Shown in pieces: positions 1-5,513 of a stretch of 7,294 bases of DNA (position 1 is the stretch's first letter; every line of letters begins with the position of its first letter). The stretch spans positions 1 to 7,294 of the forward strand of contig CACXBO010000095.1 in NCBI GenBank assembly GCA_902765975.1, in the 5' to 3' direction. The notes beneath the pieces were generated by a model. The model worked only from the letters and a program-made list of their open reading frames with translations. It made no database searches and was not told the DNA's origin. Source of the stretch: Oscillospiraceae bacterium (GTDB taxonomy: Bacteria > Bacillota > Clostridia > Oscillospirales > Oscillospiraceae). The position numbers and the translations under genes were made by a program.

Positions 1-585
1 CGACGCGGCAGAGGCGGCGACAAAGGCGTAGATCAGCGGAATAAGCGCCTTTTTTGTCAGAGACGATAATATCGCAATAAACAGCGTCGCAGCGTAAAGG
101 CTCGCGGAAGCCGTCATCGCCTTTCCTGTGACGGCAGAAGCTGAGGCAAGCGCAGGAAGCAGCACAGCGGAAAAAGCGGAGAGCTCGTCCATCGCTTTCT
201 CGCAGCTCCCGATAAGGCTTCGCACACCTCCTATTGAAACGGCGCAGATAGCAAGAACCGCGGCAAGCCTCGCAGCGCTCAAGCCGCTCTTGTCTCCGAG
301 AAAGGCAGATGCAAGAGCTGAAATAAGCACTGCCGCGAACACGGCGGCGGCATTTTTCAAAGCTCCCTTTATCGGGTCGTCCCCGCCGAACAGCACGTTC
401 TCTATAAGTCGGCGTAAAAAGAGCGCAACATCAGTTTCCCCTCCCTCCGCTATTTCCGCAGCAGCCTCTCTTGCCGCCTCCGGCGCAGCGTCGACGATCT
501 CGTCGAGTCCGGCGGCGAATGCAGTAGCGGATAAGCTTAGCAGGAGCAGAGCGGATATAATAATCGAAACGGCTCTTCTTCTCAT
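1..585 (-). CDS. spoIIIAE: Stage III sporulation protein AE, 5' part (runs off the left edge)
   Basis: SpoIIIAE is a polytopic membrane protein of the SpoIIIA-SpoIIQ channel joining mother cell and forespore. The first 195 codons are visible and stay open to base 1; the family is usually near 400 residues, so about half is missing. The N-terminus has a positively charged start, a hydrophobic core and a plausible signal peptidase site after Ala24 (SATAFA). An amphipathic linker with Asp/Glu follows, then several hydrophobic segments (roughly residues 76-97, 105-120, 137-150, 158-175, 180-195). The stretch at 132-150, rich in Leu/Pro/Ala and followed by a Gly-containing turn, resembles the conserved SpoIIIAE core. 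The ATG at 585 overlaps the spoIIIAD stop in an ATGA, and a GGGG-type ribosome site lies 6 bases upstream. The identity rests on operon position as much as on sequence. Confidence 0.93.
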   Translation of the reverse strand, partial: MRRRAVSIIISALLLLSLSATAFAAGLDEIVDAAPEAAREAAAEIAEGGETDVALFLRRLIENVLFGGDDPIKGALKNAAAVFAAVLISALASAFLGDKSGLSAARLAAVLAICAVSIGGVRSLIGSCEKAMDELSAFSAVLLPALASASAVTGKAMTASASLYAATLFIAILSSLTKKALIPLIYAFVAASAAS

Positions 586-968
586 AGAAGTCCCCTTATC
601 ATCTCAAGTATGCTTTTTATAACGGGCAGGGTCACGAGCACGCCCGCCGCTGCTCCGCACAGCTCCGCTGCCGACGCTGCGGACGTCATGCCGGCGTCCT
701 TCAGAACGTCTGACGTAAGTCTTGCGATTATGCTTATACCGAGTGTTTTCAGAACTGCTGCGAGCGCAGCGGGCTGGGCTCCCGCAGTCTCGGCAAGCTC
801 TGTAAGCGAATCTGCGAGACCTTTGAGCGCGCCGCTCGCAGCGGCGACCGAGAAAAAAGCGGCGGCGGTTATTATCGCAAGGCTCAGCGCGGGGCTGTCC
901 TTTTTTATAGATACGGCAATAAAGGCTGCCGGAATGCAGACAGCCGCGCATTTGAGAATTGTTTCCAC
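582..968 (-). CDS. spoIIIAD: Stage III sporulation protein AD
   Basis: A small integral membrane component of the SpoIIIA channel complex, made in the mother cell. The 128 residues are close to the usual length of about 130. Four hydrophobic stretches are visible at about 4-21, 25-48, 66-83 and 103-121. The most family-like part is residues 72-110 (LKTLGISIIARLTSDVLKDAG, then an AELCG motif), which matches the pattern of the Bacillus protein: a helix with 'iLK..GI.yia', a 'KDAG' and an 'a.EL.Gk' turn. The start is GTG at 968; no longer in-frame start is available. It begins 4 bases after the spoIIIAC stop with no strong ribosome site of its own, so translation is probably coupled to AC. The 3' end overlaps the spoIIIAE start by 4 bases. 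Confidence 0.95.
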   Translation of the reverse strand: METILKCAAVCIPAAFIAVSIKKDSPALSLAIITAAAFFSVAAASGALKGLADSLTELAETAGAQPAALAAVLKTLGISIIARLTSDVLKDAGMTSAASAAELCGAAAGVLVTLPVIKSILEMIRGLL

Positions 969-972
969 GGCG

Positions 973-1167
973 TTACAGACCGAAGAGTGACTTTATCAGG
1001 TCGAACAGGCCGGATATCTCCCTCACTATCACGATTAGCACGACTACAAGTCCGGCTATCGTCGTCATAAGTGCCTGCTCCTCTCTCCCCGACCTTATGA
1101 GAAGCAGATTAAGCACCGCCACGAGAATGCCTACAGCCGCGATTTTGAATATCAGATCAACTTCCAT
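973..1167 (-). CDS. spoIIIAC: Stage III sporulation protein AC
   Basis: A 64-residue membrane protein, the normal size for SpoIIIAC, which is among the smallest members of the channel complex. It has two hydrophobic helices (about 5-24 and 33-49) joined by a short charged loop (RSGREEQ, 25-31). Its N-terminal pattern 'VDLIFKIAAVGI' is characteristic of the family. The ATG at 1167 is preceded by AGAAGGAAT about 5 bases upstream, a good ribosome site, and lies 14 bases after the spoIIIAB stop. It is the third gene of the spoIIIA operon. Confidence 0.95.
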   Translation of the reverse strand: MEVDLIFKIAAVGILVAVLNLLLIRSGREEQALMTTIAGLVVVLIVIVREISGLFDLIKSLFGL

Positions 1168-1181
1168 AGTATTCCTTCTGT

Positions 1182-1691
1182 CTAAAGAATAATAACGATC
1201 GTGAGGATCGCCGCCGAAAGTGGCAGGAGGAATCTCAGTTTTCCCTCCTTCCTCCTTTTTGCTTCAAAAAGGTCATAGCTCACCTGAAGCCTTTTTTCCG
1301 CTCTGTCCAGAATCGCCGCTACCGTCCCTCTGTCATACCTGCCCAGTCCGCTCCCGACCTCTTCTATCGCTTCAAGCTCATCTTCGGAAAGAACTCCGAG
1401 GCTCTCCTTTACAGCCTCGCTCCAGATATCGAAAAAGCTTCGCTCTCCGAGCCCTCTCATTCTTTCCGCCACGCGGGCGTAGAATTCAGCCGTTCTTCCC
1501 TTCAGCGTACAACTGACCGCCGCCAAGGCTTCGTTTGTTGAAGCATAGCCGGAAACGATCTCAGCCCTGAGCGACGTCAGCGACGACGTCAGCGACCTTA
1601 GCGTTTCAGCTCTTTCCCGGTCCCTTCTCAGGCTTTCCGCTCCGCTCATAAGAGCGGCTATAACGATGAGAATGCAGCCTGCGGTTTTCAA
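1182..1691 (-). CDS. spoIIIAB: Stage III sporulation protein AB
   Basis: A membrane-anchored component of the SpoIIIA channel, with 169 residues matching the family's usual length of about 170. It has an N-terminal hydrophobic segment (about 4-18), a mostly helical charged middle (20-150) and a C-terminal hydrophobic segment (154-169). The 'LRxLxxxLxxLRAEI.sG' helix at 31-48 and the final membrane helix are typical. The family is related to TadC-like proteins of type II secretion and pilus systems, the expected partner of an AA-type ATPase. The start is a TTG at 1691 that shares TTGA with the spoIIIAA stop. An AGGGAGG ribosome site 7-8 bases upstream strongly supports this rare start, and no ATG near the N-terminus would keep the membrane anchor. 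Confidence 0.94.
   Translation of the reverse strand: MKTAGCILIVIAALMSGAESLRRDRERAETLRSLTSSLTSLRAEIVSGYASTNEALAAVSCTLKGRTAEFYARVAERMRGLGERSFFDIWSEAVKESLGVLSEDELEAIEEVGSGLGRYDRGTVAAILDRAEKRLQVSYDLFEAKRRKEGKLRFLLPLSAAILTIVIIL
1573..1596. repeat. Tandem 12-bp duplication inside spoIIIAB
   Basis: Two perfect, adjacent copies of the 12-mer GACGTCAGCGAC (plus strand). On the coding strand they encode the doubled tetrapeptide Ser-Leu-Thr-Ser at residues 33-40 of SpoIIIAB. The repeat is in frame and keeps the leucine spacing of the helix. Overall protein length is normal for the family, so the repeat may be chance codon choice rather than a recent insertion. Confidence 0.8.
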
Positions 1692-2593
1692 ATTAACGCC
1701 TCCCTGCGGTATGCTCTTCGCCCGTCTCTGCGTTCTATTACTATAAGCTCCTCGAATATGCCGCAGGTCAGAAGCCTCTTATACACCGGTCTGGCGCCGA
1801 GCTCACCTGTCGACGCTGCGTGAAGAGTCGCTATCAGCTTTATTCCGCAATGCGACGCTCTGATCATCGCTTCAGCGTCCTCCTCCGCGGTTATCTCGTC
1901 TACGGCTATGACCTCCGGATTCATTGAACGCATCAGCATCCCTACCGCCTTTGCCTTCGGGCAGCCGTCCAGAACGTCAGTCCTTTTTCCAACGTCCATC
2001 ATCGGCTCTCCCTCATAAAAGGCGGCTATCTCGCTTCTCTCGTCGCAGAGCCCGACCCTCGGTCCACCGTCAGCGGATGAGATATGTCTTACAATATCGC
2101 GCAGCAGAGTAGTCTTTCCGCCGCCCGGAGGCGATATTATAAGCGTCGATTTCAGCCTTCCCGCGGGAAAGACCGCATCTATCACCGGCTCGGAAGCGCC
2201 GACCATCTCCCTCGATATTCTGATGGCGGCGGATGAGACGGAGGAAAAGCCAGAGACTTCTCCGCCGGACGTTCCCACTGTCCCGCAGAGACCGACCCGA
2301 AATCCGCCCTTCGCCGTTATAAAGCCCTCTGCTATCTTCTGAGACGCCGTGTGCATCGACGCTCCGGTAGCCGCCTCGAGAACAAAGCAGAGCTCTCTTT
2401 TAGTCACCGGATCTCCTCCGAGGCTCTTCTCGCCCTCGGGCATAACAGCGGATGCCGGACAGCCTATCCTGAGTCGGAATTCCTCGCATTTCTCCCGGCT
2501 CTCCCTCTTCATCTCCCGCGCGCGCTCTCTGATGCTGTGCGGCAGGAGAAGCGCCGCTCTGTCGAACCGCTCGACTGCGCTTGAATAAGTCAC
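1688..2593 (-). CDS. spoIIIAA: Stage III sporulation protein AA, secretion-type ATPase
   Basis: A cytosolic (mother-cell) P-loop ATPase of the type II/IV secretion and pilus ATPase kind, thought to power the SpoIIIA channel. At 301 residues it is near the family norm of about 300-330. The N-terminal region (about 35-130) holds the conserved 'FRLR.G.P' and 'GGFRVGLCG' segments. Walker A is SPPGGGKTT at 154-162, followed by LLRD. An 'R.GLCDERSEIA' segment sits at 179-190 and Walker B at 228-233 (VIAVDE). A histidine-containing 'ATLHA' motif follows at 255-259. The start is GTG at 2593 with an AAAGGGGGA ribosome site about 6-7 bases upstream. It is the first gene of the operon, with a candidate SigE promoter upstream. 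It overlaps the spoIIIAB start by 4 bases. Confidence 0.97.
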   Translation of the reverse strand: MTYSSAVERFDRAALLLPHSIRERAREMKRESREKCEEFRLRIGCPASAVMPEGEKSLGGDPVTKRELCFVLEAATGASMHTASQKIAEGFITAKGGFRVGLCGTVGTSGGEVSGFSSVSSAAIRISREMVGASEPVIDAVFPAGRLKSTLIISPPGGGKTTLLRDIVRHISSADGGPRVGLCDERSEIAAFYEGEPMMDVGKRTDVLDGCPKAKAVGMLMRSMNPEVIAVDEITAEEDAEAMIRASHCGIKLIATLHAASTGELGARPVYKRLLTCGIFEELIVIERRDGRRAYRREALI

Positions 2594-2615
2594 GGCTCGT
2601 CCCCCTTTCCGCTTA

Positions 2616-2645
2616 ATTCTATTTGACTTTGCTCTGAACTATTAC
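2616..2645 (-). promoter_or_regulatory. Candidate SigE promoter of the spoIIIA operon
   Basis: Reading the minus strand, GTAATAGT (2645-2638) resembles the SigE -35 element GTCATATT at 6 of 8 bases. After a 14-base spacer, AATAGAAT (2623-2616) resembles the -10 element CATACAAT at 6 of 8. The expected start lies about 15-20 bases before the spoIIIAA GTG. The spacing and position suit the known mother-cell SigE control of spoIIIA; no transcript data are available here. Confidence 0.5.
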
Positions 2646-2681
2646 ATAAAAAAGCGGAGGCGCCTGTGACGCCTCCGCTTT
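2646..2681 (-). terminator. Intrinsic terminator of spo0A
   Basis: The arms AAAGCGGAGGCG (2651-2662) and CGCCTCCGCTTT (2670-2681) form a perfect 12-bp stem with a 7-base loop. On the minus strand the stem is followed at once by a run of T. It begins 17 bases after the spo0A stop, so it should end the spo0A transcript and separate it from spoIIIA. Confidence 0.92.
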
Positions 2682-2698
2682 GATGTCTGTTGATAAGT

Positions 2699-3487
2699 TT
2701 ACATAATTATTCCGCTTTGCTTACGCTTGAGATAGAACCTGTCGGCTATCATGGCGATGAACTCCGAATTTGTCGGCTTGCCCTTCATGCCGGATACCGT
2801 ATATCCGAAGTATTTCTGAAGCACCTCGACGTCGCCTCTGTCCCATGCAACCTCAATTGCGTGCCTTATAGCGCGCTCAACTCTTGATGAAGTCGTGCCG
2901 AACCTTGCGGCCACCTCCGGGTACAGCACCTTCGTCACTGCGCTCAGCACCTCCATATCGTTGATGGCGTATACTATAGCCTCGCGCAGATATTGGTAAC
3001 CCTTTATGTGCGCGGGGATGCCAATCTCATGGATGATCTCGGTAACTCCCGCCTCAAGGTCGGCTCTGTCCTTTCTGCGCGAGAGCTTTTCGTCATTTTC
3101 GTCGCGTGTCCTGCCCATAAGCTGCCTTATTCGCCTTGCAATCTGGTCGGAGCCGCAGGGCTTAGTCAGATAATATTCCGCTCCGAGCTCGGCCGCAGCG
3201 TTCACCGTTTTCTCACCGACGAGACCGGATACGACTATTATCGCCGGCCTTTCCGACTCCTGAAGCTTCGAGATGCTCTCGATAAGCTCAAGACCGTCAA
3301 GCTCCCTGAGCACCAGATCAAGGACCGCTACGTCCGGCTTTTGCGCCTTGATGAGCTCAAGCGCCTCTCTTCCGCTGCCAGTCTTTCCGATCACCGCTAT
3401 GTCGGGCTCGTTCCCGAGCCTCTCGCAGAGAAGATCCCGGAAATCATCGCCGGCATCCGCCACTACTATGTTTATTTTGTCATTCAT
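2699..3487 (-). CDS. spo0A: Sporulation master response regulator Spo0A
   Basis: Spo0A is the phosphorelay-controlled transcription factor that starts sporulation. Length is 262 residues, close to the Bacillus protein. The receiver domain (about 4-118) has phosphoacceptor Asp57, Ser87 in the Thr/Ser switch position, and Lys109 in LTKP. The effector domain (about 150-255) is highly typical: 'EIIHEIG.PAHIKGY.YLREAI' at about 155-175, recognition-helix segment 'SRVERAIRHAIEVAW', and 'GYTVS..K.KPTNSEFIAM.AD' near the end. Two receiver features are odd: the acidic pair reads Asp11-Ala12 instead of Asp-Asp, and the usual Met-Pro after the phosphoacceptor is Leu60-Arg61. An ATG at 3502 is in frame, but the one at 3487 has GGAGG 8 bases upstream and gives the normal N-terminus, so I chose it. 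It is divergent from spoIVB and followed by its own terminator. Confidence 0.97.
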   Translation of the reverse strand: MNDKINIVVADAGDDFRDLLCERLGNEPDIAVIGKTGSGREALELIKAQKPDVAVLDLVLRELDGLELIESISKLQESERPAIIVVSGLVGEKTVNAAAELGAEYYLTKPCGSDQIARRIRQLMGRTRDENDEKLSRRKDRADLEAGVTEIIHEIGIPAHIKGYQYLREAIVYAINDMEVLSAVTKVLYPEVAARFGTTSSRVERAIRHAIEVAWDRGDVEVLQKYFGYTVSGMKGKPTNSEFIAMIADRFYLKRKQSGIIM

Positions 3488-3514
3488 CCATATAACCTCC
3501 ATTGTAGAATTTCA

Positions 3515-3538
3515 TTCCACAAACCCCGGTTGAGTATA
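3515..3538 (-). promoter_or_regulatory. Candidate 0A box and -10 element in front of spo0A
   Basis: On the minus strand TTTGTGGAA (3523-3515) matches the Spo0A-binding box TTTGTCGAA at 8 of 9 bases. Just upstream, TATACT (3538-3533) could be a SigA -10 element, but the hexamer 17 bases further upstream does not look like a -35. If the -10 is right, the box would cover the transcription start, a position suited to feedback by Spo0A. A clear SigH promoter was not found. Confidence 0.35.
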
Positions 3539-3575
3539 ATGTAACACATTGAGACAGCATTTGCAATAGCAATTT

Positions 3576-3598
3576 GGAAAAATTTGAAAATTTTTTCC
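3576..3598. repeat. AT-rich imperfect palindrome
   Basis: The arms GGAAAAATTT and AATTTTTTCC flank a 3-base centre, with 9 of 10 positions pairing. A- and T-tracts recur at roughly helical spacing, so this stretch may be bent. It lies about 38 bases upstream of the candidate spo0A -10 element and could be an operator, an UP-like element or only an AT-rich spacer. Confidence 0.4.
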
Positions 3599-3738
3599 TA
3601 TGTTTACCTTTGGCTGATGCTTTCGGCATTTTAGGGGATATTTATATGAGAATTGGCTGTAATTTGCGGAATAATAAAAGCGGGCGGCTTGATCATTTAC
3701 ATCTGAATTTTCAGAAAGGCAAAAACGAGATTTTTTGA

Positions 3739-3770
3739 CTATACTTCTTTCTCTCCGTTCGGGGATGATA
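3739..3770 (+). promoter_or_regulatory. Possible forespore (SigF-type) promoter of spoIVB
   Basis: CTATA at 3739-3743 resembles a SigF -35, and GGGGATGATA at 3761-3770 fits the pattern GGnnAnAnTA except for one position. The 17-base spacing is a little longer than usual. Bacillus spoIVB is read by SigF and SigG, so the idea fits family knowledge, but the match is weak. Confidence 0.28.
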
Positions 3771-3809
3771 AGTCTGTTCCGCGATCTTATATGAAAGGAG
3801 ACTGAAAAA

Positions 3810-4817
3810 TTGAAGCTAAAAAAGACGGCGGCCGTTTTTCTTTTTGCGATGCTCACCGCGGCTCCCGCGCTTGCAGCAGAGCTTCCGAAGGAGCTTGTAC
3901 CGATGGGAGAGGTCGTCGGCATCAGCATTAAAACGGAGGGCGTGGAGATCTCTGAGCTGTCTTATATAGAGACAGAAGACGGCTCTTATTCACCTGCAGG
4001 AAACGCGGGCATGAAAGCAGGAGACGTTATCATCGAGGCCGGCGGGAAAAAGATAGAAACGGTTGCGGATATTGCCCTCGCACTGAGAGAGCAGGGCGGC
4101 CGGGAGCTGAGAGTAAAATTCAAAAGAAACGGCTCTACGCTTTCGGCGGTCGTCAAGCCCATAGTCAGGGACGGAACGGCTCTCTTGGGAATATGGGCAA
4201 AGGACGGAATAAACGGAATCGGAACGATAACGTTTTACGATCCGGAATCCGACGTTTTCGGCGCGCTCGGGCACCCGGTTTCGGAAGACACGGGAGATTT
4301 CTGTGACGGCAGCATACACCCCGCTGTGATAAGCGGCGTTGTGCCCGGAAAGGCGGGAGCTCCCGGTCAGCTCGGCGGCAGCATAGATTTATCCGAGAAT
4401 AACGGGGAAATAACGACCAACTCTCAGGCAGGCATATTCGGACTATTGAAGGAGAGCCCTGCGTTGTCTCAATGTCCGATACCCGTCGCCTCAAGGTCTG
4501 AGATACGCGAGGGAGATGCCATAATACTCTCCGCAGCAAGCGGAGCGGTCAAGCAATACTCGGTCAAGATCGAAAGCGTATACACGAAATCCGAGGATAT
4601 GCGGTCTATGCTTATCCGAGTCACCGACTCGGAGCTTCTGGCTCTTACCGGAGGTATCGTACAGGGTATGTCCGGAAGCCCTATTATTCAGGACGGAAAG
4701 CTTATCGGCGCCGTTACGCACGTTCTCGTTGCCGATCCGACCAAGGGTTACGGCATAGCGATAGACGATATGCTAAGTGAGTGCAGAAACGCAGGTCTTT
4801 ACGACAAAGCGGCATAA
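3810..4817 (+). CDS. spoIVB: SpoIVB peptidase, sporulation checkpoint serine protease
   Basis: SpoIVB is a PDZ-containing serine peptidase (family S55). It is made in the forespore and exported to the intermembrane space, where it triggers SigK activation by cleaving SpoIVFA. The 335 residues show an export signal or anchor at 1-22, a PDZ domain at about 30-118 and the peptidase domain from about 125. The triad can be placed: His155 in 'FGALGHPVSEDTG', Asp273 in 'RVTDSELL' and Ser288 in 'GGIVQGMSGSPII'. The 15-residue Asp-Ser gap equals that of the Bacillus protein. The end, 'GKLIGAVTHVLVADPTKGYGIAID', is diagnostic. The start is TTG at 3810 with AAAGGAG 9 bases upstream; the next in-frame ATG would destroy the signal sequence. 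It is clearly shorter than the Bacillus protein (about 425), mostly before the PDZ domain. Confidence 0.96.
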   Translation: MKLKKTAAVFLFAMLTAAPALAAELPKELVPMGEVVGISIKTEGVEISELSYIETEDGSYSPAGNAGMKAGDVIIEAGGKKIETVADIALALREQGGRELRVKFKRNGSTLSAVVKPIVRDGTALLGIWAKDGINGIGTITFYDPESDVFGALGHPVSEDTGDFCDGSIHPAVISGVVPGKAGAPGQLGGSIDLSENNGEITTNSQAGIFGLLKESPALSQCPIPVASRSEIREGDAIILSAASGAVKQYSVKIESVYTKSEDMRSMLIRVTDSELLALTGGIVQGMSGSPIIQDGKLIGAVTHVLVADPTKGYGIAIDDMLSECRNAGLYDKAA

Positions 4818-4862
4818 AAAATCCGGGCGCTTCAATCAGCGCCCGGACAGCTCTTTTTCTTT
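4816..4862. terminator. Bidirectional terminator between spoIVB and padR
   Basis: The arms TCCGGGCGCT (4822-4831) and AGCGCCCGGA (4838-4847) form a perfect 10-bp stem with a 6-base loop. On the minus strand it is followed directly by six T, an ideal terminator for padR. On the plus strand the T-rich tail starts a few bases later (4851-4864) and should serve spoIVB. The hairpin starts 4 bases after the spoIVB stop. Confidence 0.9.
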
Positions 4863-5207
4863 TTATTCCGTTTCTATCAGCTTGAACATTCCCGCAGTCA
4901 CAGACCTGTATTCAGCCTCAAGCTGCTTGCGAAGTTCCTCGCCGCTGGGCTGGATATGGTAGTAGACCCTCATCATCCTCTTGCCAACGAGCCTTCTCTC
5001 GTCTGCGATATGCCCCTCCTCCAACAGCTTATACAGCACCGGATAAAGCGAACCCTCCTGCGTTGTGATTGCACCGTCGGTGTAGCGGTTGATATCCTGA
5101 ACTAATTCGTAACCATACTTCTCTCCGTTCTTGAGAAGAGAAAGTACCGCCAATGGAAGAAGACCGCGTCTGTATGTGCCTTGATCGTTGCTTCTCATAT
5201 TAATCAC
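4863..5207 (-). CDS. PadR-family transcriptional regulator
   Basis: A small winged-helix repressor of the PadR family, which usually responds to a small molecule or stress and often represses its own gene. The 114 residues match the short PadR subgroup (about 105-120). The wHTH spans about 14-88: 'GLLPLAVLSLL' then 'YGYEL' at 31-35, recognition region 'TTQEGSLYPVLYKLLEEGHI' at 48-67, and the beta wing with 'RVYYHIQPSGEE' at 80-91. A short dimerisation helix ends the protein. The start is uncertain: GTG at 5207 lies only 3 bases from the AGGAAG site, and ATG at 5198 lies 12 bases from it. It stands alone with its own promoter and terminator, divergent from gdhA. Its target and ligand cannot be told from sequence; many relatives control a nearby transporter or membrane gene, which is not seen here. 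Confidence 0.92.
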   Translation of the reverse strand: MINMRSNDQGTYRRGLLPLAVLSLLKNGEKYGYELVQDINRYTDGAITTQEGSLYPVLYKLLEEGHIADERRLVGKRMMRVYYHIQPSGEELRKQLEAEYRSVTAGMFKLIETE

Positions 5208-5230
5208 ACTCTTCCTATTTGATATTCTAT

Positions 5231-5259
5231 ATTTTATAATTGTTAGATAATGCTGTCAA
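5231..5259 (-). promoter_or_regulatory. SigA-type promoter of padR
   Basis: On the minus strand a perfect -35 TTGACA (5259-5254) is followed by a 17-base spacer and the -10 TAAAAT (5236-5231). The start would fall near 5224, leaving a short leader of about 16-25 bases before the two candidate start codons. The region is very AT-rich and includes short inverted repeats where an autorepressing PadR could bind. Confidence 0.75.
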
Positions 5260-5280
5260 TCTGTTTTTTGTGAAAGTATT

Positions 5281-5290
5281 TTTATCGAAT
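5281..5290. repeat. Copy of a TTTATYGAAT motif
   Basis: TTTATCGAAT here differs by one base from TTTATTGAAT at 5426-5435, which forms the core of the palindrome next to the gdhA promoter. This copy lies 22 bases upstream of the padR -35. It could be a shared regulator site, or chance in AT-rich DNA. Confidence 0.3.
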
Positions 5291-5423
5291 GAATAACAAT
5301 GCAATATATAGTACACTTTTTTGCCTGCACTTTTCTCAAGCCCGATCTGATTTCGCATAGCCTATCGGCGCGTTCTTGCATATTTCGTGATTTTCGCCCT
5401 ATATATGCGCGTAATCTGCAATT

Positions 5424-5440
5424 ATTTTATTGAATAAAAT
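5424..5440. promoter_or_regulatory. 17-bp perfect palindrome, possible operator of gdhA
   Basis: ATTTTATT and AATAAAAT are perfect inverted arms around a single G. The palindrome ends 2 bases before the gdhA -35 element. That is a usual place for an activator or repressor site, or an UP-like element. The binding protein is unknown; the site does not match the ATGT-N8-ACAT pattern common for PadR proteins. Confidence 0.5.
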
Positions 5441-5442
5441 TC

Positions 5443-5471
5443 TTGACATGGATTTCGGGCGGTATTACAAT
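5443..5471 (+). promoter_or_regulatory. SigA-type promoter of gdhA
   Basis: The -35 TTGACA is perfect (5443-5448), followed by a 17-base spacer and the -10 TACAAT (5466-5471). The start would be near 5478, giving a leader of about 36 bases with an AGGAGG ribosome site at 5499-5504. This is near consensus and fits the highly biased codon use of the gene. Confidence 0.88.
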
Positions 5472-5513
5472 GCGGATTAGCGTAATTGCAAAACAGTCAG
5501 GAGGAAAAAACGT

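Larger units (their letters stand above)
3488..3809. other. AT-rich intergenic region between divergent spo0A and spoIVB
   Basis: This 322-bp stretch holds no convincing gene. It carries the leader sequences and promoters of both flanking genes. It contains a 0A-box-like site and -10 element facing spo0A, a 23-bp AT-rich imperfect palindrome, a possible forespore promoter facing spoIVB and the spoIVB ribosome site. Bases 3600-3720 show nothing I can assign beyond short chance inverted repeats. Confidence 0.8.
5208..5513. other. Intergenic region between divergent padR and gdhA
   Basis: About 306 bp with no gene. Both ends hold strong SigA-type promoters, described separately. The middle (about 5300-5420) shows only weak inverted repeats: CCGAT/ATCGG around 5343-5368 and GCATAT/ATATGC around 5379-5408. 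I do not assign a function to these. Confidence 0.75.

Noticed and set aside
128..622. A 164-codon plus-strand open frame opposite spoIIIAE
   Set aside because: Alanine- and serine-rich shadow of the membrane protein gene on the other strand; spoIIIAE continues open through the whole region and fits the operon.
2560..2566. Exact TGTCGAA (0A-box core) near the start of spoIIIAA
   Set aside because: It lies within the coding sequence (Phe-Asp codons), downstream of the promoter, and a 7-mer is expected by chance.
3500..3502. Upstream ATG as the spo0A start
   Set aside because: It would overlap the GGAGG ribosome site that serves the ATG at 3487, and it adds residues not typical of Spo0A.
3512..3928. 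A 138-codon minus-strand open frame across the spo0A/spoIVB intergenic region
   Set aside because: It starts inside spoIVB on the opposite strand, crosses the likely promoters, has no clear ribosome site and shows no recognisable domain.
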